Virus record (IMG/VR): IMGVR_UViG_3300008448_000680
Location: 1 to 23,254 of that record
DNA length: 23,254 bases
Strand: one strand, 5' to 3'
From: a virus
The notes under the pieces were generated by a model. It did no database searches, had not been told where the DNA came from, and worked only from the letters and a program-made list of their open reading frames with translations. Position numbers and translations under genes: made by a program. Positions 8,267 to 16,021 of the stretch are shown here, one piece after another; position 1 is the first letter of the stretch, and each line of letters starts with the position of its first letter.

Positions 8267-9505
8267 ATGCCAAATAGATGGCCCATAGCTTCTGGTAATT
8301 GGAGTAATGCCGCAATATGGTCTGGGTCACTTATTCCTACTGCATCTGATGATGTGTTTTTAAATAACCAAACGGTAACGTTAGATCAAAACATTACAGT
8401 TACTAGTATACGAACAGCAGCAACAGGAAGTGCAGTTGCAGGAGGTAGAATTGAAATATATGGAAATTATAATATATCAGCTAGTTTAATTAGAAATACA
8501 GTTGCATCAAATATTCTTATATTAAATTATAACACTGAAAGTATTACAATAACATCTGCTTTAAATCAAAATAGTGGTAATGAAGAACGATGTATAAATA
8601 ATATATTGAATGGGACTATTAATATAATAGGAGATGTATCTGGATTAAACGGCACCGGGGGTACAACATTATCTACTATATCAAATTTATCCTCCGGTAC
8701 CATTAATGTAGTAGGAAATATACTTCCTGCAGGTGCAGGATCTGGTAATACTGCAATAACAAATATCCAAAATGGTACTATTAATATTACGGGTAATATA
8801 ACAGGGGGTAGTGCTGGTGGCGCCGGCACTTCACAAACAATTTTAAATTCTGGAACTGGGGTTATTAATGTAACAGGAAATGTTCTTGCAAGTAATTCCT
8901 TTGGTGGACTTGTATCAAGCGCAATTGCAAATTCATCTATAGGTACGATAAATGTAACAGGAAATGTAACATCGAGATTGTGGGGAGCAATTGCTTCAAG
9001 TACAGCAGGTATTATAAACGTAATAGGACAAATAGCAGCATCGACTGCATCTAATGCAGTTTCCTCAACTTCAACCACAGCAACCAACGTATTCTCTGGC
9101 CCATTTATAAATTCCGGTTCACGTAATGCAATATATTGTTATAACGTGCAATTATATGATGATGTAACAACTCGCTACACGATTGGAGTATCTGGTTCAA
9201 CCAATACAATCTCACTTTTATCACCCGATCAAGTAACCGGAGTACCTTCAGGTTCAAACGTTAGAGCTGGCGTAATTTACGGTCCTGGAAATGAATTAAC
9301 AGGTTCAATGCAAGTACCAGACCCTAGATCGGTATCATGGGGAGTACCGGTAGACAACTCGTCCGGATCAGCTTTAACAAAACCAGAAGACTTATGGAAC
9401 ATGGCAATTACTTCCCTAACGGCATCAAACTCAATAGGACAGCGCTTAGCTAATACATCAACTTCTGCTTCAATTGCAGCAATAGTAACGGCATTTACGG
9501 TTTGA
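8267..9505 (+). CDS. Beta-helix tail adhesin-like protein, paralogue 4 of 4
   Basis: 412 residues from the ATG at 8267. The first 31 residues are identical to those of paralogue 1 although the DNA has many silent differences. The middle is the clearest beta-helix of the set: GTINIIGD, GTINVVGN, GTINITGN, GVINVTGN, GTINVTGN and GIINVIGQ recur about every 24-32 residues. The C-terminal module has SNVRAGVIYGPGNELTGS, GVPVDNSSGSA and SIGQRL. It is the last gene of the array, and a 47-base gap separates it from the coiled-coil gene. A role in host contact or virion decoration is inferred. Confidence 0.86.
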   Translation: MPNRWPIASGNWSNAAIWSGSLIPTASDDVFLNNQTVTLDQNITVTSIRTAATGSAVAGGRIEIYGNYNISASLIRNTVASNILILNYNTESITITSALNQNSGNEERCINNILNGTINIIGDVSGLNGTGGTTLSTISNLSSGTINVVGNILPAGAGSGNTAITNIQNGTINITGNITGGSAGGAGTSQTILNSGTGVINVTGNVLASNSFGGLVSSAIANSSIGTINVTGNVTSRLWGAIASSTAGIINVIGQIAASTASNAVSSTSTTATNVFSGPFINSGSRNAIYCYNVQLYDDVTTRYTIGVSGSTNTISLLSPDQVTGVPSGSNVRAGVIYGPGNELTGSMQVPDPRSVSWGVPVDNSSGSALTKPEDLWNMAITSLTASNSIGQRLANTSTSASIAAIVTAFTV

Positions 9506-9521
9506 AATGCAATATAATTTT

Positions 9522-9530
9522 CATATAATA
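9522..9530 (+). promoter_or_regulatory. Possible degenerate promoter motif CATATAATA
   Basis: In the short gap before the coiled-coil gene, CATATAATA resembles CATATTTATAA at 3934 and lies about 22 bases before the ribosome-binding site AGAAGGA. It could also pass as a sigma-70 -10 box. No matching -35 is obvious. Weak. Confidence 0.25.
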
Positions 9531-9552
9531 AAACAAAAGAAGGAACAAAGTT

Positions 9553-9834
9553 ATGACTCGTAAACTGGACAAAGAACATTTAGAAGAAATACAATCAATA
9601 CGTGAACAATTTGCTCAAAATGCAAATATTCTCGGAAACATTGCAATTGAAACACATTTTTTAGAAACACAACTAGAACAACTTAAACAAGAACGAATTA
9701 AATATCTACAAGAGTTTGAACAGCTACAACAAGCTGAATCTGAATTAGTTGATAAGATGCGAGCTCGTTATGGTGAAGGTCAAATCAACATTGCTGATGG
9801 AACATTTACTGAATCAGAAGGTTTGACTCAATAA
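9553..9834 (+). CDS. Small coiled-coil protein upstream of tail sheath
   Basis: 93 residues, with a good AGAAGGA site before the ATG. Residues about 5-75 are almost entirely helical with heptad-like Leu/Ile/Val spacing and many Glu/Gln/Lys, indicating a coiled coil. It ends with RYGEGQINIADGTFT, a C-terminal pattern (YG.G.IN...G.FT) that I associate with small unnamed proteins of T4-like phages. It lies between the adhesin array and the sheath and has its own candidate promoter region. A structural or assembly role is plausible but not shown. Confidence 0.82.
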   Translation: MTRKLDKEHLEEIQSIREQFAQNANILGNIAIETHFLETQLEQLKQERIKYLQEFEQLQQAESELVDKMRARYGEGQINIADGTFTESEGLTQ

Positions 9835-9837
9835 CAT

Positions 9838-9847
9838 CATATTTATT
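9838..9847 (+). promoter_or_regulatory. Candidate late promoter motif CATATTTATT before the sheath gene
   Basis: The core ATATTTAT (9839-9846) starts 32 bases upstream of the sheath ATG. It is followed by an A-rich stretch and the strongest ribosome-binding site of the window, AAAGGAG (9858-9864). Sheath is needed in more than a hundred copies per virion, so a dedicated promoter makes sense. Inferred from recurrence. Confidence 0.5.
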
Positions 9848-9870
9848 TTAAAAAATCAAAGGAGTAACTA

Positions 9871-12324
9871 ATGGCAGAAAGAATAGTTTCGCCTGGAGTT
9901 TATACGAGAGAAATTGACGTATCATTCTTACCAGGTACAATTGCACAAATTGGTGCAGCAATAGTAGGACCAACACTTAAAGGTCCTGCATATACACCTA
10001 TACAAATTTCAAGTATTGCTGATTTTAATGATACATTTGGCGGTCAATATAATGATTCATATGTACCAGCAGCAGTAAAATCTTATTTAGAAAATGACGG
10101 AAATGTAATAACTGTTACACGTATTTTATATGAAGATGGATATTCATTAACAAATGGAGCATTAGCTATTGTAGCGCAGTCTGGTTCTCAAAAATATGTA
10201 ACTCATGTATTACATCCAACGGCGCCTGTAAGTGCAACTAATTACGGATTTGCTGATTCAGTATTAAATACCGATGTAAATGGCAAATTTGAATTAAAAT
10301 TGTCTGGTTCATATACAGCAACAGCAATTCCAGGATTTACAGCATTTACTTATACAGAAGGTGCATCAATTTCAGCATCAATTAATCCGTCTGATTCAAA
10401 TTATATTACGGATGTATTTGGACAATCACCAAAAGGACAAGATTATCCAGTATATGTGCAATATTCAAATCCATATACAGCTTCATTATTTCCAAATTTA
10501 TCAGCAGTTTCAATGTCTTTAGAAAAGATATCAACTTATGCATTTGTACAAGATTATCAAGCTGCAGAAACTCCATGGATTACTTCACAAAAAATTGGAT
10601 CATCTGTAACTAATTTATTTAAAATTCATTCATTATCTCATGGCGATGCAACAAATTATGAATTGAAAGTTGGTATTTCTAACATAAAAACTTCTGCAGA
10701 AGTAATAGATTCAGACAAATATGCTCGTTTTGATGTTGTAATTAGAAGAGTTGATACTCAAAACATAAAAAATTCAGTATTTGGTACTAACATACAAGAT
10801 TCTGATGTTCTTAATACGCCACCTGAAGTTGTATTTACTAATTGTTGTTTGAATCCAGATTCTGCAGATTATATTGCTAAAAAAATTGGAGATAGATATC
10901 AAACTATTGATGATGATAATCAAATTTTCTTGTATGGTGACTATGAAAATACAAATCCATATGTAAGAGTTGAAGTAGATGCGGCAGTAAAAAATAAATC
11001 AATTTCTAAAACACTATTTCCATTTGGATTCCGCGCAGTTCAATCTCCAATACCAATGGTATCAAGTAGTGTTAATATTCCTGCAGCAATTTATAAAACA
11101 ACACAAACATTTGGCGGATCATTTAATAGTTCAGTATATCATGGATTTGATTTTCTAGAAATAGCAAATTTGAATTATTTAGCTCCGATTCCAACAACGG
11201 GTGCAACGGTTGGTAATAATGTAGATTTTTATCTTGGAGATGTTTCTCAATCAGCTAACTATAATTTTCCAACCGTATTAACAGCATACTCAGGCTCATT
11301 AACCGCTGCATTAACAGCAGGAACATTTGAAGCAAATGTATCAATTAATACAAGAAAATTCATGGTACCAATGCAAGGTGGATTTGATGGAGCTCGTCCA
11401 AATTTACCTAAATATTCCGGAGAAAATATTACAGCAGCAAATACGTTTGGATTTGATTGTAGTTTAGATTCATCACCAGGTTCTAAAGCTTATAACAAAG
11501 CATTTACATTGTTAAGCAATACTGATTATTATGATATGAATGTGTTGTTAACACCTGGATTGATTGATAGTTTACATGGAACTGTAACAAATAATGCTAG
11601 AAATTTATGTAGAGATCGACAAGATGTATTTTATGTTATGGATTCTAATGAAAAAACAGCTACAATACAAAATGTAATTGATCAAGTTAGAACAATTGAC
11701 AATAATTATACAGCAACATATTGGCCTTGGTTAAGTATTAATAATCCAGCTGGCGGAGGAACATTATGGGTACCACCATCAGTTTTAATTGGCGGTGTTC
11801 TTGCTCAAAACGATTTTGTTAGTAAGCCTTGGTATGCTCCTGCAGGTTTAACAAGAGGAGGAGTACCAGCACTTCAAACAGCTATCAATTTATCTCAAGC
11901 ACAACGAGATACATTGTATGAAAATCGTGTTAATCCAATTGCATCTTTTCCTAATCAAAACATTGTAGTTTGGGGTCAAAAAACATTGCAAGTTTCTGCT
12001 AGTGCATTAGATAGAGTAAATGTACGACGTTTATTAATTGCAGTTAAGAAATTTATTGCATCGTCTACAAGATTCTTGGTATTTGATCAAAATACAGATG
12101 CAACTAGAAAAAGATTTATAAGTATTGTTGAGCCGTATTTATTAGATGTACAAAGAAATGCAGGTTTATCAGCATTCCGAGTAGTAATGGATGCATCAAA
12201 TAATACACCAGATCTTATTGATAGAAATATATTGTATGGACAATTGTTTTTACAACCAACTAGAACAGCTGAATTTATTGTTTTAGACTTCAATATTCAA
12301 CCAACTGGTGCGGCATTTGGATAA
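9871..12324 (+). CDS. gp18: Contractile tail sheath protein (gp18-like)
   Basis: 817 residues; T4 gp18 is about 660. The N-terminus SPGVYTREIDVS is the classic sheath start (the strand that links neighbouring subunits), followed by IGAAIVGPTLKGPAYTP and SSIADFNDTFGG. The C-terminal domain (about 690-817) has the conserved LLIAVKKFIASSTRFLVFD, the helix through NTDATRKRFISIVEPYL, then FRVVMDASNNTP, and ends LDFNIQPTGAAF. The central part (about 90-500) is the usual variable, surface-exposed insertion region and accounts for the extra length. The ATG at 9871 follows AAAGGAG at ideal distance. The product polymerises around the tube and contracts on infection. A terminator follows the gene, so the transcript can end here. 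Confidence 0.97.
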   Translation: MAERIVSPGVYTREIDVSFLPGTIAQIGAAIVGPTLKGPAYTPIQISSIADFNDTFGGQYNDSYVPAAVKSYLENDGNVITVTRILYEDGYSLTNGALAIVAQSGSQKYVTHVLHPTAPVSATNYGFADSVLNTDVNGKFELKLSGSYTATAIPGFTAFTYTEGASISASINPSDSNYITDVFGQSPKGQDYPVYVQYSNPYTASLFPNLSAVSMSLEKISTYAFVQDYQAAETPWITSQKIGSSVTNLFKIHSLSHGDATNYELKVGISNIKTSAEVIDSDKYARFDVVIRRVDTQNIKNSVFGTNIQDSDVLNTPPEVVFTNCCLNPDSADYIAKKIGDRYQTIDDDNQIFLYGDYENTNPYVRVEVDAAVKNKSISKTLFPFGFRAVQSPIPMVSSSVNIPAAIYKTTQTFGGSFNSSVYHGFDFLEIANLNYLAPIPTTGATVGNNVDFYLGDVSQSANYNFPTVLTAYSGSLTAALTAGTFEANVSINTRKFMVPMQGGFDGARPNLPKYSGENITAANTFGFDCSLDSSPGSKAYNKAFTLLSNTDYYDMNVLLTPGLIDSLHGTVTNNARNLCRDRQDVFYVMDSNEKTATIQNVIDQVRTIDNNYTATYWPWLSINNPAGGGTLWVPPSVLIGGVLAQNDFVSKPWYAPAGLTRGGVPALQTAINLSQAQRDTLYENRVNPIASFPNQNIVVWGQKTLQVSASALDRVNVRRLLIAVKKFIASSTRFLVFDQNTDATRKRFISIVEPYLLDVQRNAGLSAFRVVMDASNNTPDLIDRNILYGQLFLQPTRTAEFIVLDFNIQPTGAAFG

Positions 12325-12342
12325 TTTTAATTTAAAAACAAG

Positions 12343-12371
12343 AAAGGCAGGATATTTGTTCTGCCTTTTTT
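12343..12371 (+). terminator. Rho-independent terminator after the sheath gene
   Basis: AAAGGCAG (12343-12350) pairs perfectly with CTGCCTTT (12361-12368) across a 10-base loop, and the stem runs into a T tract. It lies 19 bases after the sheath stop. Confidence 0.9.
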
Positions 12372-12380
12372 ACTGTTATT

Positions 12381-12390
12381 ATATTTATTA
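12381..12390 (+). promoter_or_regulatory. Candidate late promoter motif ATATTTATTA before the tube gene
   Basis: The core ATATTTAT (12381-12388) begins 28 bases upstream of the tube ATG and 10 bases after the end of a terminator, which is where a new promoter would be expected. The ribosome-binding site AAAGGAA follows. Confidence 0.5.
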
Positions 12391-12408
12391 ATAAAGTAAA
12401 GGAATATT

Positions 12409-13008
12409 ATGGCACAATCATATGATAGCATATTTGCAAAAGCAAATGGATTATCTCAAGACGTTAACCCAGGTGCAGTTACTGGTAATCCATATTCAGC
12501 ACAAAATTTAACTGACTATGGCTTAGAAAGTAATTTTTTCGATAATGCATATACATGGGAACCTAAATATCAACATAAATTTGTACTTGAAATGCAACAA
12601 GCAGGAATACCAGCATTTTTAATTAAAACAGCTGCTAAACCTTCAATGACAAATGGTGAATTGGTTTTAGATCATATCAACGTTAAAAGAAAATTAAAAG
12701 GTAAATCATCTTGGAATAGTATGGCTATAACAATTTATGATGCAATTGTTCCGTCTGCAGCACAAGCTTGTATGGAATGGGTTCGTAAGCATCATGAATC
12801 TGTAACAGGTAGAGATGGGTATGCTGATATGTATAAAGAAGATCTTTTACTTTATCAATTGTCTCCACTAGGAGAAGTTATTGAACAATGGATAATTAAA
12901 GGTGCATATTTGCAAGAAATCAACTTCGGTAGTTTAGATTGGTCTTCAGAAGATGTAGTAATGATTGATGCTACATTGAACTATGATTACGCAATATTAA
13001 GTTATTAA
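12409..13008 (+). CDS. gp19: Tail tube protein (gp19-like)
   Basis: 199 residues. From about residue 50 the sequence follows the T4 gp19 tube fold: YQHKFVLEMQQAGIPAFLIKTAAKPS, then VKRKLKGKSSWNSMAITIYDAI, a helix AAQACMEWVRKHH, and a C-terminus with WIIKGAYLQEINFGSLDWSS and IDATLNYDYA. The first about 45 residues are an N-terminal extension rich in Asn/Ser/Gly. The ATG follows AAAGGAA. Tube hexamers stack inside the sheath to form the DNA channel. The gene stands between two terminators with its own candidate promoter, so it can be made as a separate transcript at high level. Confidence 0.96.
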   Translation: MAQSYDSIFAKANGLSQDVNPGAVTGNPYSAQNLTDYGLESNFFDNAYTWEPKYQHKFVLEMQQAGIPAFLIKTAAKPSMTNGELVLDHINVKRKLKGKSSWNSMAITIYDAIVPSAAQACMEWVRKHHESVTGRDGYADMYKEDLLLYQLSPLGEVIEQWIIKGAYLQEINFGSLDWSSEDVVMIDATLNYDYAILSY

Positions 13009-13025
13009 AAAATTATTTTTAAAAA

Positions 13026-13056
13026 TATGGGCATATATTGTTTATGCCCATTTTTT
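13026..13056 (+). terminator. Rho-independent terminator after the tube gene
   Basis: ATGGGCAT (13027-13034) pairs perfectly with ATGCCCAT (13044-13051) around a 9-base loop, followed by a run of six T. It lies about 20 bases after the tube stop. Confidence 0.9.
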
Positions 13057-13065
13057 ATGTTTCTA

Positions 13066-13076
13066 CATATTTATAT
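13066..13076 (+). promoter_or_regulatory. Candidate late promoter motif CATATTTATAT before the gp26-like gene
   Basis: The core ATATTTAT (13067-13074) lies 33 bases upstream of the ATG at 13100, just after a terminator and just before the ribosome-binding site AAAAAGGAAAG. This is the second terminator-motif-RBS-ATG arrangement in the window. Confidence 0.5.
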
Positions 13077-13099
13077 AAAAGTTATAAAAAGGAAAGTTT

Positions 13100-13870
13100 A
13101 TGCCAATGACAGAACATTTATCTGACAAAAATTTAGTTGACCTAGCTAAACAAAATTTTGAAAATCGTCAAAAAAATACGATACCATCCATTATAGTCCC
13201 GCTTCCGAGTAATGGATTAGTTTATCCAAAATCTAGTCCACTTCATTCCGGACAAGTTGAAATGCGTTATATGACTGCATACGATGAAGACATTTTAACT
13301 AATGCTACATATATTAAGCAAGGAGTTGTTTTAGACAAGTTAATAAAATCTTTAATATTAAATGATGTTAATCTAGATGAAATGATTGTTGCAGATAGAG
13401 ATGTTTTAATAATTGCTGCCAGAATTCATGGTTATGGAAATGAATATACGGTTACCGTAACAGATCCTGAAACTAAAAGTACTTTGAATCGAGTTTTAGA
13501 TTTATCAAAATTAGAAATGAATCCATTTTTATTACAAGCAGATGAAAACGGAGAATTTGAATATAGAATAAATTCAGAAACTGTAGTTAAGTTTAAATTT
13601 TTAAATAAAACAGAATCAAATTCAATATCTTCAGAACATGCACTTTCTGATTTTTTAAAAAAATCAATTAAACAAGTTAATGAAACTAGAGATGCATTTA
13701 AAATAGAACAATATATTCGATATCAAATGAAACCAATTGAATCAAAACAATTGAGAACTTATATTTCTGACAATATGCCTGGTATTAAATTAGAAGCAGA
13801 ATTTGAGGGTGAAAACGGAGGCACCTTTACTGCCAGGTTTCAGATTGGATCAGACCTTTTTTGGGTTTAA
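13100..13870 (+). CDS. gp26: gp26-like baseplate/tail assembly protein (T4_baseplate family)
   Basis: 256 residues. The signature IPSIIVPLPSNGLVYP, then SPLHSGQVEMRYMTAYDEDILTN, the helix with GVVLDKLIKSLI, and ADRDVLIIAARIHGYGNEY match the T4 gp26 / T4_baseplate family, small hub-associated proteins needed for baseplate assembly. The C-terminus ends in GSDLFWV, similar to the family's F/W-rich end. The ATG is preceded by AAAAAGGAAAG. The last 77 bases overlap an open +1 frame that lacks a normal start (see next entry). Together with its place two genes before the tape measure, this suggests it is the short product of a frameshift pair, like G and GT of other tailed phages. Family assignment is fairly firm; the frameshift is inferred. 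Confidence 0.86.
   Translation: MPMTEHLSDKNLVDLAKQNFENRQKNTIPSIIVPLPSNGLVYPKSSPLHSGQVEMRYMTAYDEDILTNATYIKQGVVLDKLIKSLILNDVNLDEMIVADRDVLIIAARIHGYGNEYTVTVTDPETKSTLNRVLDLSKLEMNPFLLQADENGEFEYRINSETVVKFKFLNKTESNSISSEHALSDFLKKSIKQVNETRDAFKIEQYIRYQMKPIESKQLRTYISDNMPGIKLEAEFEGENGGTFTARFQIGSDLFWV
13857..13862 (+). promoter_or_regulatory. Candidate +1/-2 frameshift slippery site (six T)
   Basis: In the gp26 frame the reading is GAC CTT TTT TGG GTT TAA. A Phe-tRNA on the TTT at 13859-13861 can re-pair perfectly one base forward (13860-13862) or two bases back (13857-13859). Either move enters the downstream frame at GGG TTT AAA CCT, just before the gp26 stop at 13868. Confidence 0.55.
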
Positions 13871-14096
13871 ACCTAAAGACCGGATATTATTACACGAAAA
13901 CTTGTTTAATTTGATATGGCACGGAGAAGGCCGATGGAGTTGGGAAACTGTTTACAATATGCCAATTCCTATTAGGAAATTATGGATTAACAAACTCAAT
14001 GAAATTCTTGCTATTAAACAAGCTGCAGCGGATCCAAAAAACAATAAAACGCCAAAAAAAGTACCAGGCTCTAAAACATTGTCAAAATTCAAATAA
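13863..14096 (+). CDS. Frameshift-extension domain, probable tail assembly chaperone C-terminal part
   Basis: This frame is open from 13794 (in-frame TAG at 13791) to the TAA at 14094. It has no ATG before the internal Met at about 13960, no ribosome-binding site, and only TTG (13803) or GTG (13809) as possible starts, all inside gp26. Sequence downstream of the T run looks conserved: LHENLFNLIWHGEGRWSW, YNMPIPIRKLWINKLNEI, then a basic low-complexity tail. The pattern (helix, F.LI.HG.G.., MPI..R) resembles C-terminal parts of phage tail assembly chaperones. I read it as a +1 (or -2) extension of the gp26-like protein, giving a fusion of about 331 residues and ending 12 bases before the tape-measure gene. 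A separate protein from TTG/GTG is the alternative. Confidence 0.72.
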   Translation, partial: GFKPKDRILLHENLFNLIWHGEGRWSWETVYNMPIPIRKLWINKLNEILAIKQAAADPKNNKTPKKVPGSKTLSKFK

Positions 14097-14100
14097 TTTT

Positions 14101-14108
14101 ATATTTAT
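14101..14108 (+). promoter_or_regulatory. ATATTTAT copy directly before the tape-measure start
   Basis: An exact copy of the 8-mer touches the ATG at 14109, leaving no room for a leader. If it is a promoter, the transcript would begin at or after the first ATG, favouring a start at 14115 or 14202. It may instead be chance in AT-rich DNA. Confidence 0.25.
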
Positions 14109-16019
14109 ATGTATATGATACAAAACCTTTACATATTAATAGCTAGACTTAAACAGCAATCTAAACATGGTACTGAACCAGCGGATAAAAAAGTTGTTAC
14201 AATGGATGAAGCAGCTAAAAACAAATTAGCTGCCGATATACAGAACATAATTAAAGGAATGTCCGCCAGTACTGGAGCTACAGAAAAATATCAAGCTGCC
14301 TTAGACAGTCTTAACACAACAAATCTTCAGCTTCAACGAGGCATTCTAGAAATGACTAAAGATATGGATGCACATGCTCAAGCAATGATTGCTTCAGTAA
14401 AAGCTGCAACATTTTTAGAACAAAGAAATGCATCATTAAATACGAGTTTTGGTATTACAAGTAAAAAAGCTGCAGAATTAGGTGAAAAATATGATGAAAT
14501 AGGAGAAACATTAAAAGTTGGCGGATCCAACGTAAGAAAATATGCAGAAAATATTAATCTAATGTTGCCTGGATTATCTAGTGTGATTGCAAAAAGTGGA
14601 GAATTTGGTAATAAACTAATAGCCGGTAATGCAGCATTAACTGATCATTTAAAGCTATCTGCAGAACAAGCTAATGCATATCAATTATATGCCGCTGGTT
14701 TAGGTAAAACTGCAATTGAAACAATTGCTGCAACTGAAGAAATGGCAAAATCATTTGAAAAAAATACCAAAATGACAGGTGTTTTGAAAATGGCATTAAC
14801 AGAGATAGCAGATTTAGGTGGAGAAATCCAAATGGCATATAGGAAGTTTCCTGGTAGTTTAGAAAAATCTGTAGTTAAAGCTAAACTATTAGGTACATCA
14901 TTCAAAGCAATCGAACAAATGGCTACCAACATGTTGGATATTGAATCTAGTGTTGGTAAAGAATTAGAATATCAATTGCTTAGTGGTAAACGTTTAGTGA
15001 ATCAACAAGGTGAAAGTATTACAGAAAAACTGCGAATTGCTAAATTGAGCGGAAACGACCACGATATGGTTATGGCGATGAATGATTTATTAAAATCTCA
15101 AGGAGAAATTTTAGAAGGTAATAATCATTATGCAAAACAAGAATTGGCTAATTTGACCGGGTTTACTGTTGATCAACTATCTAACATGAAACAGGCTCGT
15201 CAATTGTTATCACAAAGTGGATATACTGAAGAAGATCTCGGTAATATAATGGCATTATCTGATTCAGCATTTGAGGCAAAAATGGCAGAAATTGCTTCAA
15301 AAAATCAAGATGCAGCCACATTATTAGAAGGAATTAGAAAAGAAAGTTCGGTACAAACAACCGATCAAGTTTTAGCAGAATTTTATACTTATGTAAAAGA
15401 TAAAGGCATTCGCGTGATGATGGGCAACCAATCGCAATCACAAATCATTGCATCTGCTTCAGCTGATGTTACTGCAGCACAACCAAAATTAGAAAATTTT
15501 ACTCAAATGTTTCAAAGTAAAGAGTTAGCACAATTAGTTGGAAGTTTACAAAATGAAGGTAGTGTTATATTAGGTTTAAAAAAACCAATTGACGAATTAG
15601 CTAAAAAAATTCCAATTGCTGGAACATTTTTTGATCAATTATCTGAGTTGATGAACAACACAATCAAAAACATATACGGTGTTCGCGATAACCCTGCTGC
15701 TGACGATAATTTAGTAAACCCTATCAACACAGACAAGACAGATGATGCAGTATTAGTCAATGACGGATTAGTTCAATTCAATAAAAATGATAAATTTGCA
15801 ATGATACCAGATGGAGCTGCGGTATTAGCTAGTACCAGTACTGGGGCACTAAAACAATCAGTAGATACAATGATGGGTTCTAGTAAAAATTCAGATGGGA
15901 ATGCAATTGCAAACGCAATCGTTGCTGCATTATCTAAAATGTCAATACATGTTAATTATAATCCATTAGTTGCACAAGAACAATTGGGATTCAAATTAAA
16001 TCAATCAATTAACGGATAA
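14109..16019 (+). CDS. Tail tape-measure protein
   Basis: 636 residues from the first ATG, mostly predicted helix. Features typical of tape measures of T4-like environmental phages: a central stretch ESSVGKELEYQLLSGKRL, then LRIAKLSGNDHDMVMAMNDLLKSQG and LANLTGFTVDQLSNM; a Gly/Ala-containing hydrophobic segment near LAKKIPIAGTFF; and a C-terminal part with VLVNDGLVQFNKNDKFAMIPDGA. It determines tail length and occupies the tube lumen. T4 gp29 is 590 residues, so a tail of about T4 length is expected. The start is uncertain: ATGs at 14109 and 14115 lack a ribosome-binding site, and another ATG lies at 14202. The sequence between them (LYILIARLKQQ) looks protein-like, so I keep the first. The stop is 2 bases before the next ATG. 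Confidence 0.85.
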   Translation: MYMIQNLYILIARLKQQSKHGTEPADKKVVTMDEAAKNKLAADIQNIIKGMSASTGATEKYQAALDSLNTTNLQLQRGILEMTKDMDAHAQAMIASVKAATFLEQRNASLNTSFGITSKKAAELGEKYDEIGETLKVGGSNVRKYAENINLMLPGLSSVIAKSGEFGNKLIAGNAALTDHLKLSAEQANAYQLYAAGLGKTAIETIAATEEMAKSFEKNTKMTGVLKMALTEIADLGGEIQMAYRKFPGSLEKSVVKAKLLGTSFKAIEQMATNMLDIESSVGKELEYQLLSGKRLVNQQGESITEKLRIAKLSGNDHDMVMAMNDLLKSQGEILEGNNHYAKQELANLTGFTVDQLSNMKQARQLLSQSGYTEEDLGNIMALSDSAFEAKMAEIASKNQDAATLLEGIRKESSVQTTDQVLAEFYTYVKDKGIRVMMGNQSQSQIIASASADVTAAQPKLENFTQMFQSKELAQLVGSLQNEGSVILGLKKPIDELAKKIPIAGTFFDQLSELMNNTIKNIYGVRDNPAADDNLVNPINTDKTDDAVLVNDGLVQFNKNDKFAMIPDGAAVLASTSTGALKQSVDTMMGSSKNSDGNAIANAIVAALSKMSIHVNYNPLVAQEQLGFKLNQSING

Positions 16020-16021
16020 CA

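Noticed and set aside
8566-9087. 173-codon open frame on the minus strand
   Set aside because: It is opposite the repetitive beta-helix of adhesin paralogue 4. The peptide is a low-complexity Pro/Val/Ile mirror of the repeats, with no ribosome-binding site.
1-9505. Diversity-generating retroelement acting on the fibre or adhesins
   Set aside because: No reverse transcriptase, no template repeat and no adenine-biased variable repeat pair was seen in the window.
13803-13811. TTG/GTG start for the frame downstream of gp26
   Set aside because: No ribosome-binding site precedes them, and the 20 residues they would add are an out-of-frame reading of gp26. A frameshift explains the data better, though a separate start is not excluded.
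13863-13872. Canonical -1 slippery heptamers GGGTTTA and TTTAAAC
   Set aside because: Both are present, but their required zero frame is neither the gp26 frame nor the downstream frame, and a -1 shift from gp26 enters a frame that soon stops. The shift needed is +1 or -2.
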